Source: Methanomicrobia archaeon (lineage in GTDB: Archaea; Halobacteriota; Syntropharchaeia; Alkanophagales; Methanospirareceae). From it: a DNA stretch of 10,062 bases. The DNA lies in the NCBI GenBank assembly GCA_016928455.1, contig JAFGKP010000013.1, forward strand, positions 1-10,062, read 5' to 3'. Positions 1 through 6,086 of the stretch are shown in pieces. Positions within the stretch are counted from its first letter, which is position 1; every line of letters begins with the position of its first letter. Under the pieces are notes generated by a model, which saw nothing but the letters and a program-made list of their open reading frames with translations, was not told the origin of the DNA and did no database searches. The translations under genes and the position numbers were made by a program.

Positions 1-1128
1 AAAACCCGGCGTGGCTGCATCGAGACGCCGTACTTCGTGCCTGTAGCTACGCTTGCCTCGGTGCGGGCTCTGGGGTCTGATGATCTAACCGCCCTGGGCG
101 CGCAGTGCGTTCTGGCCAACGCGTATTACCTCCACATCAAGCCGGGAGACGAACTCATCAAGGACCTGGGCGGTCTGCACCGGTTCATGGGTTTCGAGCG
201 GCCAATCATCACCGATTCCGCAGGTTTCCAGGCGTTCTCACTGGGTTTCGGCCGTGAGCACAACATCTCAAAGATCGGTAGCATCTTCCCGGACGGCCGA
301 GCGACCAGAGAGAAGCGGGAAAACCTGACCAGGATAACGGACGAAGGCATACATTTCAAGTCTGCCCATGATGGCGCGTGGCGATTCCTGGACGCCCGGA
401 GCTCGATGGAAATCCAATCCAATCTCGGCTCGGACATCATTATGGCGTTTGACGAGTGCACCTCGCCCCTCTCTGATTACCAGTACACCCGGCTGGCGAT
501 GGAGCGAACCCACGAGTGGGCCGGGCACTCGTTGCACTACCATGACAGAAACCAGGCGATCTATGGCATTATTCAGGGTGGCTGGTTCGAGGATCTACGA
601 CACGAGAGTACCGCGTTCATCACCGCCTTGCCCTTCGACGGTATTGCCATTGGCGGCTCGCTCGGCAACTCCAAGAGCGATATGCATCAGGTTTTGGACT
701 GGGTCGTGCCCCGGTTGGACGAGCGGCCCAGACACCTCCTGGGCATCGGAGAGATCGAAGACATCTTCGCGTGCGTGGAGCGCGGGATCGATACCTTCGA
801 CTGTGTCGCACCGACGAGACTCGCACGACGGGGTAACCTGCTCATCTCGCCCGAAGCCGGCGGCACACGTGATAATAAGTTCAGGATAAGCATTAAATCC
901 GGGAAGTTCAGGGCTGACTCGCGCCCCATCGAACCCGGCTGCACCTGCCCGAGCTGTGAGCGCTACTCGCGCGCCTATCTGCGGCACCTGTACACCGTCA
1001 ACGAGCTTGCGTATTTCCGGCTGGCCTCGATGCATAATCTTCATTTCATGCTCCGGCTCATGGAGCTGATACGTGCGTCCATTCGCGACGACACCCTGGG
1101 AGAACTGAAGCAGAAATGGTTGCAGTAG
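1..1128 (+). CDS. tgt: Bacterial-type tRNA-guanine (queuine/preQ1) transglycosylase, 5' end cut by window edge
   Basis: This enzyme exchanges guanine in tRNA for a 7-deazaguanine base (preQ1 or queuine at position 34 in the bacterial/eukaryal type). The frame is open to base 1, and the residues before the first GTG (37) already match the family N-terminus (ETPYFVPVAT), so the start lies outside the window. Family residues are present, numbering the GTG at 37 as residue 1: D60 in TDSAGFQ, FDEC at 138-141, GIIQGG at 177-182, the expected nucleophile D255 in GIDTFDCV, and a zinc site CTCPSC at 302-307 with H333 in MHN. It ends right after the TIM barrel and lacks the C-terminal and PUA domains of archaeal arcTGT. 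Two oddities: about 26 extra residues (71-96) follow FSLG, and the usual GGLAVGE loop reads GGSLGNS (206-212), losing the Glu that contacts the preQ1 aminomethyl group. The downstream transporter gene overlaps it. Family assignment is firm; the exact base used is inferred and open. Confidence 0.93.
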   Translation, partial: KTRRGCIETPYFVPVATLASVRALGSDDLTALGAQCVLANAYYLHIKPGDELIKDLGGLHRFMGFERPIITDSAGFQAFSLGFGREHNISKIGSIFPDGRATREKRENLTRITDEGIHFKSAHDGAWRFLDARSSMEIQSNLGSDIIMAFDECTSPLSDYQYTRLAMERTHEWAGHSLHYHDRNQAIYGIIQGGWFEDLRHESTAFITALPFDGIAIGGSLGNSKSDMHQVLDWVVPRLDERPRHLLGIGEIEDIFACVERGIDTFDCVAPTRLARRGNLLISPEAGGTRDNKFRISIKSGKFRADSRPIEPGCTCPSCERYSRAYLRHLYTVNELAYFRLASMHNLHFMLRLMELIRASIRDDTLGELKQKWLQ

Positions 1129-1859
1129 ATTGGCGAGCAGTACCCCGGAAAATTCGCGCCCGGGAACCACTATTCACCATAGATAAGACGCAGGCCACCA
1201 TCATACTCTGCGGATTCTACCTGTTCTTCTCATTTGCGGGCAACGTCGCAGCCACCAAAGTCACCTTCTTTGGCAAACTCGTGATGGACGCAGGGTTCAT
1301 CTATTCACTCACGTTCACCTGGCGTGACCTGATCCACAAGCAGCTGGGCAAGAAGGCGGCTATCACCACTATCTGGCTGGCCGCGGCGATCAATCTCTGT
1401 GCCGCGCTCTATTTCCAGCTCGTGGTGGTCATGCCCGCGGAGCCCAGTTGGGCCGAGGGAGGTGGTCAAGCCGCCTGGCAGTTCCTCTTCGGCATCATCA
1501 GCTCCGCAGAAGGTGGCGCGTGGTGGCAGACGATATTCTCACTCCAGCTCAGGATCGTGCTCGGCTCTATCATCACCGCGCTCATTGCTGAGCTCGTTGA
1601 TACCCATGTCTATCATCTCTGGACGACGGGCATTGGCAGGAATCGGCCGCAGTGGAGCAGGGTCTTCGTCTCCAACTCTATCTCCATCCCTGTTGATAGC
1701 GTGCTCTTCCCGCTCATCGCATTCTCCGGTATTATCAGCGCGACGGCCATGACCGAGATGTTCTATACCAATATCGTGGTCAAAGCGATCATAACGCTGC
1801 TAGTCTTCTGGACGATCTATCTGGTGCCGGAGAAGCCGATTTACAAGGAGGATGCGTAA
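1116..1859 (+). CDS. yhhQ: YhhQ/VUT-family queuosine-precursor transporter
   Basis: This is a polytopic membrane protein of the YhhQ (DUF165, VUT) family; E. coli YhhQ imports preQ0/preQ1, and some relatives serve queuine salvage. The 247-residue product has about six or seven hydrophobic segments (roughly 26-46, 56-70, 82-106, 120-132, 140-162, 190-210, 217-237). Family-type stretches are NVAATKV near 43-49, DAGFIYSLTFTWRD at 58-71, ELVDTHVYHLW at 159-169 and SNSISIPVDSVLF at 186-198. The ATG at 1116 overlaps the end of the tgt-like gene by 13 nt in another frame, which suggests one transcript and translational coupling. The next in-frame Met (57) would delete the first membrane segment, so the upstream start is preferred. 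A GGGAG lies about 13 nt upstream. With its neighbour the likely job is uptake of the 7-deazaguanine base used by the transglycosylase. The exact substrate (preQ0, preQ1 or queuine) cannot be read from sequence. Confidence 0.9.
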   Translation: MVAVDWRAVPRKIRAREPLFTIDKTQATIILCGFYLFFSFAGNVAATKVTFFGKLVMDAGFIYSLTFTWRDLIHKQLGKKAAITTIWLAAAINLCAALYFQLVVVMPAEPSWAEGGGQAAWQFLFGIISSAEGGAWWQTIFSLQLRIVLGSIITALIAELVDTHVYHLWTTGIGRNRPQWSRVFVSNSISIPVDSVLFPLIAFSGIISATAMTEMFYTNIVVKAIITLLVFWTIYLVPEKPIYKEDA

Positions 1860-1971
1860 TGTGCTCCTCCGCCCGTGTAACAACTAAAGACGTCGGAATG
1901 GCCACGTCGTTGCCTCCATTCAGAGAGGAGCGTCTAATGCTGAGCGTGGGTGCGCGGACCATACCAATCTG

Positions 1972-2490
1972 CTATTCTACCCGTTGCTGCTTTTGGTGAT
2001 GCAAGACCCAGCCAGAAGAGTCGATTTTACCATTCGCCAGCACGATGATCGTGCCGTCAGCAGTCTTCAGGCGCGTTTTTCGCAAGGTGACGTCGATGAT
2101 CTCACCACGATAGCCCTGGGTGGTGATCTCGTCACCGATATTGAAATGTTCGTCAGTAAGGAGAAAGAATCCTGCTACCGCATCGGCCAGAATATCCTTC
2201 ACAGCCAATGCGAGCGCAGCGCCAACCAGAACCGAAGCACCCATCACGGGATAGAAAATAGCACCTAGATCCAGCGCCTGGATAATGTACATCAAGACGC
2301 CAAAAACGAAGAGATAAACCAGCGTCTTCCGTACAAATACCTGCGCGTCCGCCGGAAGCTTCGTGGTGGCGAGGCCTTTTCGAAGAAACTTATTAAGCAC
2401 GATAATAACAAGAAACGCGGCGAGCGAGACCACGAGTACCCGGACATATATATTAGAGAAAAGTGCAACGACCGCATCTATGAGGTTCAT
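1972..2490 (-). CDS. Minimal MscS-family (small-conductance mechanosensitive) channel
   Basis: The 172-residue product has hydrophobic segments at about 17-34 and 54-73. A pore-helix region of small residues follows (GASVLVGAALALAVKDILADAVAG, about 84-107), then the MscS beta domain: HFNIGDEI, GYRGEIIDVTLRKTRL, TADGTIIVLANGKI (115-156). MscS channels open under membrane tension to release solutes during osmotic downshock. E. coli MscS is 286 residues and carries a large alpha/beta cytoplasmic vestibule after the beta domain; here the protein stops about 16 residues past the NGKI motif. Reading on past the TAG in the same frame shows no lost vestibule sequence, so this looks like a naturally short form rather than a simple nonsense truncation. 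The ATG at 2490 is the first Met before the first membrane segment; no strong Shine-Dalgarno site is seen. It converges with the yhhQ gene and diverges from the zinc-ribbon/TPR gene. Confidence 0.87.
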   Translation of the reverse strand: MNLIDAVVALFSNIYVRVLVVSLAAFLVIIVLNKFLRKGLATTKLPADAQVFVRKTLVYLFVFGVLMYIIQALDLGAIFYPVMGASVLVGAALALAVKDILADAVAGFFLLTDEHFNIGDEITTQGYRGEIIDVTLRKTRLKTADGTIIVLANGKIDSSGWVLHHQKQQRVE

Positions 2491-2613
2491 CCTGGATCAC
2501 GATCTTCTTCGCCCACGCCGCTCGGGTACAGGAGATCTAACGGTAGGTTAAGAGTCTGAACATGGATAAAGGTTTGCCTCTGAGAGCGTGCGCACGTTGT
2601 GAGACGACCGTTC

Positions 2614-2640
2614 ATACCTGATCAGACTGAAGTCTGGTAT
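2614..2640. repeat. Imperfect inverted repeat (small hairpin)
   Basis: CAGAC (2623-2627) pairs with GTCTG (2632-2636) around a TGAA loop, and an outer ATAC (2614-2617) can pair with GTAT (2637-2640) with a five-base bulge on the left side. It overlaps the 8-bp palindrome CTGATCAG (2618-2625). It lies between the divergent MscS-like and zinc-ribbon/TPR genes, just upstream of the latter's A+T-rich promoter region. Function is unknown: an operator, a mobile-element remnant or chance are all possible. Confidence 0.4.
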
Positions 2641-2658
2641 CCGATTTTAGCCCACACG

Positions 2659-2671
2659 GATAAAATATTTA
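2659..2671 (+). promoter_or_regulatory. TATA-type promoter element of the zinc-ribbon/TPR/HEPN gene
   Basis: GATAAAATATTTA is an A+T-rich box after the G+C-richer CCCACACG. An archaeal start site about 25 nt downstream (near 2690) would leave a leader of about 27 nt that includes the GGAGG at 2704-2708. A second box, TTTATATT (2683-2690), sits too close to the ATG at 2717 to leave the ribosome site in the transcript, so the first box is preferred. Confidence 0.45.
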
Positions 2672-2703
2672 GCAGATGCTTGTTTATATTACGTATTGTT
2701 ATC

Positions 2704-2708
2704 GGAGG
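2704..2708 (+). promoter_or_regulatory. Shine-Dalgarno site deciding the start at 2717
   Basis: GGAGG lies 8 nt before the ATG at 2717. A TTG in the same frame at 2696 would lengthen the protein by 7 residues, but it would place this site inside the coding region, so 2717 is the better start. Confidence 0.8.
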
Positions 2709-2716
2709 AAACGATC

Positions 2717-3790
2717 ATGGGTGAGATACGAAAAATGAATGAAGAAGACGAAGAGAACCCATGGGGCGACAGATGGGAGTATGGTGCCCCGTTTATCGGA
2801 ACGGATGATGTAGAAGAGCACGAATTTTGTCCGTTCTGCGGGGATTTCGTGGAGACGATTCATGGGGTATGTGTTGAATGTGGGAGTCTAATCCCGCCAC
2901 GCAGTGGAGCAAAAAGCGCAGGAAGATCGACGAGAAAAACGGCTCCCGAACTTGCAAAAACCTGTTACCGTAGGGGGCAAGAATTGTTCAAGCAGGGTAA
3001 GTCCGGCGAAGAATGGTTCAGAAAAGCTATTAAATTGGCTCCTGAGTCATATTGGGGATATTACTCATATTACTATCTAGGAAGAGAAGATTTTCAAAAC
3101 GGGGATTTAATAGGGGCAGAAGACAATTTTAGAACAGCACTACCAGGTATTTCATCTGCAGCATGGCCACATTACTATCTGGGCAAGACACTACTTCAAA
3201 AAGCTGATTTTATTGAAGCAGAACGTGAATTTAAGAAAGCATTAGAGGCAGACAACACTTTAGAACCTGCTAAAACGTTCATTGATAAGATTAAATTGCG
3301 TAAGACAAAACTCGAATTTCCTAAGAAGATGCGAGAAGTAGAGAACTTAACAGAAAACATAATCCTGGAGAATCATGCTCTAATCGAGTGGTTCGAGATA
3401 AACATCAGGGAATTCGTTAAAACTGTACTGGAAGAAGAATATGGTGAAAAAACGTGGTGGCGAAGAGGTGTACCTGAGAATGTCAGAATGATGTGCGCAG
3501 CAAGGAAGGATGATTCGCTTAAAGAAGAGATCAATTGCTCGGAATTACCGTTCATGCAATTTTATGACTATGCAGAGATCATTAGAAAAAACGAAAGTGT
3601 ATTCAGTACTTTTATTAATCCTAAAGAGTGGACACAGAAGTTGCATGAATTAGAGCATATTCGCAATGGAATTATGCATTGCAGAGGCAGGCATCTCTCC
3701 GATGAGCGGAACGCAGTATTGAAGCAGTGGTGTTACGAGTTAGAAGAAATAATGGGAAAAGTACTAAAAACGCAAATACATGATTGCTGA
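2717..3790 (+). CDS. Zinc-ribbon / TPR protein with C-terminal HEPN-type (RNxxxH) domain
   Basis: The 357-residue soluble protein has three visible parts. Residues 38-55 carry a CxxC-x10-CxxC zinc ribbon (C38, C41, C52, C55) after an acidic N-terminus. Residues about 77-180 contain TPR-like helical repeats with YRRGQELFKQG, AIKLAPES, YYYLGR, YYLGKTLLQ and EFKKALEAD type signatures. The C-terminal part (about 215-350) is helical and contains the sequence RNGIMH (R316, N317, H321), the Rx4H signature of HEPN domains; many HEPN proteins are RNases in defence or toxin-antitoxin systems. The overall layout recalls Swt1-type/DUF4145-like HEPN proteins, but I cannot assign a named family. The gene is clearly A+T-richer than its neighbours (20 G+C of 60 in the sample 3301-3360), which suggests recent transfer or weak selection. 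No partner gene (ATPase, antitoxin) adjoins it: it is flanked by an MscS-like gene and a convergent arfC operon. RNase activity is inferred, not shown. Confidence 0.8.
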   Translation: MGEIRKMNEEDEENPWGDRWEYGAPFIGTDDVEEHEFCPFCGDFVETIHGVCVECGSLIPPRSGAKSAGRSTRKTAPELAKTCYRRGQELFKQGKSGEEWFRKAIKLAPESYWGYYSYYYLGREDFQNGDLIGAEDNFRTALPGISSAAWPHYYLGKTLLQKADFIEAEREFKKALEADNTLEPAKTFIDKIKLRKTKLEFPKKMREVENLTENIILENHALIEWFEINIREFVKTVLEEEYGEKTWWRRGVPENVRMMCAARKDDSLKEEINCSELPFMQFYDYAEIIRKNESVFSTFINPKEWTQKLHELEHIRNGIMHCRGRHLSDERNAVLKQWCYELEEIMGKVLKTQIHDC

Positions 3791-3791
3791 T

Positions 3792-4049
3792 TTACTTTGA
3801 GAGCTTCTCGATCACAATAACCTTGCTGCAAGTGCTGCAAGTAATCCGGTACGGCCTTCGTTTGAGTATGACACGAGACTTCTGCTCGGTGCAGCAGTAT
3901 GGACAGGCCAAGGTATAGAGAAACACCTCCTCGCTTTTCTTACGGTAAAGCAATATGGTGCCCGTCTTCTCGCCCTGCTCGTTCTCCAGTTTCCGGGTCG
4001 TGATCTAGGCGAGCTCCTCGAACTTCGTAATCCCGTCAGGCAGTTTCAT
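3792..4049 (-). pseudogene. Small zinc-ribbon protein frame with in-frame TAG at codon 15
   Basis: On the minus strand an ATG at 4049 opens an 85-codon frame ending in TAA (3794-3792), interrupted by TAG at 4007-4005. Before the TAG it encodes MKLPDGITKFEELA. After it come about 70 residues with two CxxC pairs (CPYC, then CSTC) separated by about 18 residues, and basic and hydrophobic stretches (VILKRRPYR, KVIVIEKL), as in small archaeal zinc-ribbon proteins. The ATG overlaps the end of arfC by 14 nt, typical of a translationally coupled second cistron. The frame on both sides of the TAG is the same and keeps plausible coding character. The TAG may be a nonsense mutation (one change from CAG, Gln), a sequencing error, or read through, for example as pyrrolysine. 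Two other genes here (the transglycosylase and the MscS-like gene) end in TAG, so TAG does serve as a stop in this genome. No intact ATG follows the TAG; only GTG/TTG codons could restart. Function unknown. Confidence 0.6.
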
Positions 4050-4848
4050 GGTCGTTCTCGTACGCTTTCGGCACCTCATTCACCACACGCCAGCGCAGCA
4101 GGATCCCCTCATCCAGCTTCTCCGTGCGTATGAGCTGTAGCTTCAGCAGTGCTTCCAGGGTGTCAAAGCCACGACCATCAACGAGCGTCGGCGCGCTATC
4201 GCCACCGATCACCAGATTGCCAACGAAGGTGTAGATCTCATCAACGAGCCTCTGAGAGAGAAGCGACCAGTTCAGCCGTGCGCCGCCCTCAACCATCACT
4301 TTTCGAACGCCGCGGAGTGCCAGATCGTGGAGCAGCCGCTTCAGGTCAACTTCAGTCTGGCCGCAGACGAGTACTTCCGCTTTCTCGCCCAGACGACCAA
4401 TATCCTCCACAATCGCCTGCTCGGAGACGGCAACGATTCGCTTGCCTTCGCCTTTGTTCAGGACTTCAGCATCACTTGGTGTTCGTGCCTTACTGTCCAC
4501 CACGATTCGCCACGGATTCTCGTCCATACCCGCACGCTTCCGCCGCTCACGCCGCTTCTGTGACTTCACGGTTAATGACGGATCGTCCGCTAAAACAGTG
4601 CCAACGCCCACCATGAGCGCGTCGCTCTCGGCACGCAGCGCGTCAACGCGGTCGAAATCTTTGATGCCACTGATTCGCGTCTGCGTTCGTTGTATAGTTG
4701 CGATTTTGCCGTCCGCGCTCATCGCAGCGTTAATGAAGACGAAAGGCTTCTCGATTTGCTCCTGCTCGTGCTGCGCCTCTACTTTATCTTCGCTCGATAT
4801 CGGCTCCTGCTCAGTATAATAGTCCTCCAGAGTTATGAACTTCACCAT
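4036..4848 (-). CDS. arfC: 2,5-diamino-6-(ribosylamino)-4(3H)-pyrimidinone 5'-phosphate reductase (archaeal RibD C-domain type)
   Basis: This enzyme reduces the ribose of the GTP-derived diaminopyrimidine phosphate to a ribityl group with NAD(P)H, an early step to riboflavin and the F420 deazaflavin in archaea. The core (about residues 34-255) has the reductase landmarks FINAAMSADGKIA (38-50), RISG (58-61), MVGVGTVLADDPSLTV (79-94), PWRIVVDS (112-119), VMVEGGARLNWSLL (184-197) and GGDSAPTLVDGRGF (215-228). It has no deaminase domain, as expected for the archaeal single-domain form. An acidic, Glu/Gln-rich extension of about 33 residues precedes the core. No ATG, GTG or TTG codon occurs between codon 2 and Met43, and GGAG (4854-4851) sits just upstream of the ATG, so the extension is very probably translated. 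It is followed by the overlapping zinc-ribbon frame and diverges from the purP pair. Confidence 0.92.
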   Translation of the reverse strand: MVKFITLEDYYTEQEPISSEDKVEAQHEQEQIEKPFVFINAAMSADGKIATIQRTQTRISGIKDFDRVDALRAESDALMVGVGTVLADDPSLTVKSQKRRERRKRAGMDENPWRIVVDSKARTPSDAEVLNKGEGKRIVAVSEQAIVEDIGRLGEKAEVLVCGQTEVDLKRLLHDLALRGVRKVMVEGGARLNWSLLSQRLVDEIYTFVGNLVIGGDSAPTLVDGRGFDTLEALLKLQLIRTEKLDEGILLRWRVVNEVPKAYENDHETA

Positions 4849-4850
4849 TG

Positions 4851-4854
4851 CTCC
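4851..4854 (-). promoter_or_regulatory. Shine-Dalgarno site of arfC
   Basis: GGAG on the minus strand ends two bases before the ATG at 4848. The spacing is short, but it is the only purine-rich match near a possible start, and it supports translation of the N-terminal extension. Confidence 0.5.
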
Positions 4855-4892
4855 AGTCCAGGATGCTTTTCGCGGTTACCTGAAAGCTCAAT

Positions 4893-4901
4893 GTTTATAA
4901 C
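4893..4901. promoter_or_regulatory. Shared TATA-like element between purP paralogue and arfC
   Basis: GTTTATAAC is nearly palindromic. Read on the + strand, a start about 25 nt downstream (near 4922) gives a leader of about 17 nt before the ATG at 4939, including GGTGG at 4929-4933. Read on the - strand, a start near 4872 gives a leader of about 24 nt for arfC including its GGAG. One element could therefore serve both genes. This rests on spacing and composition only. Confidence 0.5.
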
Positions 4902-4938
4902 GTCCGTGGACAAATAAAAACACACACGGGTGGTTCTG

Positions 4939-6066
4939 ATGATTACTCAGGATGAGATATGTGGGGTTTTAGCTAACTATGCTCCAAAAGAACTAACAAT
5001 TGGGATTCTCGGATCTCATTCCGCACTGGATATCTGCCGCGGCGCGAAGGATCTGGGCTTCAAGACGCTGGTGGTGTGCCAGAAGGGCAGAGATAAAACA
5101 TACGATCGGTATTTTCGCACGCAGGGCGCGCTCGGTGTGGTCGACGAGACAATCGTTCTCGATAGGTTCACGGAGATCACGGAGGAGCGTGTGCAGCGGC
5201 AGATGCGTACGAAGAATGTTATTTTCATCCCGCACCGCTCATTTGAGGTTTATGTCGGCTTCGATCGTATAGAGAACGAATTTCTACTGCCACTGTTCGG
5301 CTCGCGGCGTATGCTCCGTGCAGAGGAACGCGATGCGGACAGGAACCAATATTACCTGATGGAGAAAGGCGGAATCCCTTATCCGCGCGTATACAAGAGC
5401 CCTGAGGAGATCGATCGGCTGGTACTCGTCAAGGCTCCGGAGGCGCAGCGAACGTATGAACGCGCGTTCTTCTTTGCCTCGTCGCCCGATGAGTTCTATA
5501 CGAATTCGCAGGAGATGATCCGTGCCGGGAAGATAACGGAAGCGGGATTGAAGAAAGCGGTGATCGAGGAATTTGTAATGGGCGCTCAGTCGAACTTCAA
5601 TTACTTCTATTCAGTATTAGACGATCGACTTGAGCTGCTGGGTACAGATACGCGACGACAGACGAATCTGGACGGTATTCTGCGGCTGCCGGCCTCGCAG
5701 CAGCTCGAAGCGCTCAAGTATCTGGACGTCAAGGCCATCGAGGCTGGACACATCGCTTGCACGGTTAAGGAATCGCTTTTAGAGCAGATCTTCGAGCTGG
5801 GTGAGCAGTTCGTGCGCGTGGCAAAGGATGAGTATCCGCCAGGAATTATCGGCCCGTTTGCCTTGCAGGGCACCTTTACGCCCGGGCCGCCGAAGGAGAC
5901 CGCAGTCATCTTTGACATCTCCATGCGTGTGCAGGGCTCGCCCGGAACACGATTTACGCCCTATTCGGGCTATCTCTACGGCGAATCGCTCTCGGTGGGC
6001 AAGCGAGTAGCTCTGGAGCTCAAGAAGGCCATCGAATCGGATCGCCTGGCAGAGACGGTGACGTAA
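4939..6066 (+). CDS. PurP paralogue (formate-dependent FAICAR synthetase-like) with altered ATP loop
   Basis: This protein has the PurP layout: an N-terminal domain with GSHSAL (25-30), a central ATP-grasp part and a C-terminal domain. PurP converts AICAR, formate and ATP to FAICAR in archaeal purine synthesis. The ATG at 4939 is chosen over the GTG at 4930 because its MITQDEI lines up with the MITPDEI start of the next gene, and GGTGG (4929-4933) lies upstream. Compared with that neighbour, several conserved features differ. PHGSF is PHRSF (98-102), the glycine-rich KFPGAKGGRGYF loop is KAPEAQRTYERAFF (165-178), and FEISAR is FDISMR (325-330). Retained are IENEF, LVLVK, IGPF and the final GK/RRVALELK-type helix. 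The 375-residue length is normal, with no frameshift, so it is probably a functional but distinct paralogue rather than a decaying copy. It may have another substrate or a partner role. It lies 20 nt before the canonical copy, probably in one operon. Confidence 0.85.
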   Translation: MITQDEICGVLANYAPKELTIGILGSHSALDICRGAKDLGFKTLVVCQKGRDKTYDRYFRTQGALGVVDETIVLDRFTEITEERVQRQMRTKNVIFIPHRSFEVYVGFDRIENEFLLPLFGSRRMLRAEERDADRNQYYLMEKGGIPYPRVYKSPEEIDRLVLVKAPEAQRTYERAFFFASSPDEFYTNSQEMIRAGKITEAGLKKAVIEEFVMGAQSNFNYFYSVLDDRLELLGTDTRRQTNLDGILRLPASQQLEALKYLDVKAIEAGHIACTVKESLLEQIFELGEQFVRVAKDEYPPGIIGPFALQGTFTPGPPKETAVIFDISMRVQGSPGTRFTPYSGYLYGESLSVGKRVALELKKAIESDRLAETVT

Positions 6067-6086
6067 CATAATCTAATTGACACGAG

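Noticed and set aside
595..1170. 191-codon minus-strand frame opposite the transglycosylase
   Set aside because: It is a G+C-rich shadow of a gene with clear motifs on the + strand; its own translation has no domain character.
1863..1931. 7-bp inverted repeat GCTCCTC / GAGGAGC
   Set aside because: The 55-base loop is long and there is no T-tract, so it is not a convincing terminator or regulatory hairpin.
1937..1999. 20-codon + strand frame with GAGAGGAG upstream, between yhhQ and the MscS-like gene
   Set aside because: It overlaps the 3' end of the MscS-like gene on the other strand, has no recognisable character, and one good ribosome site in a short gap is easily chance.
3825..3842. Tandem 9-bp repeat GCTGCAAGT
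   Set aside because: It encodes the Thr-Cys-Ser/Thr-Cys-Ser knuckle of the zinc-ribbon frame and needs no separate explanation.
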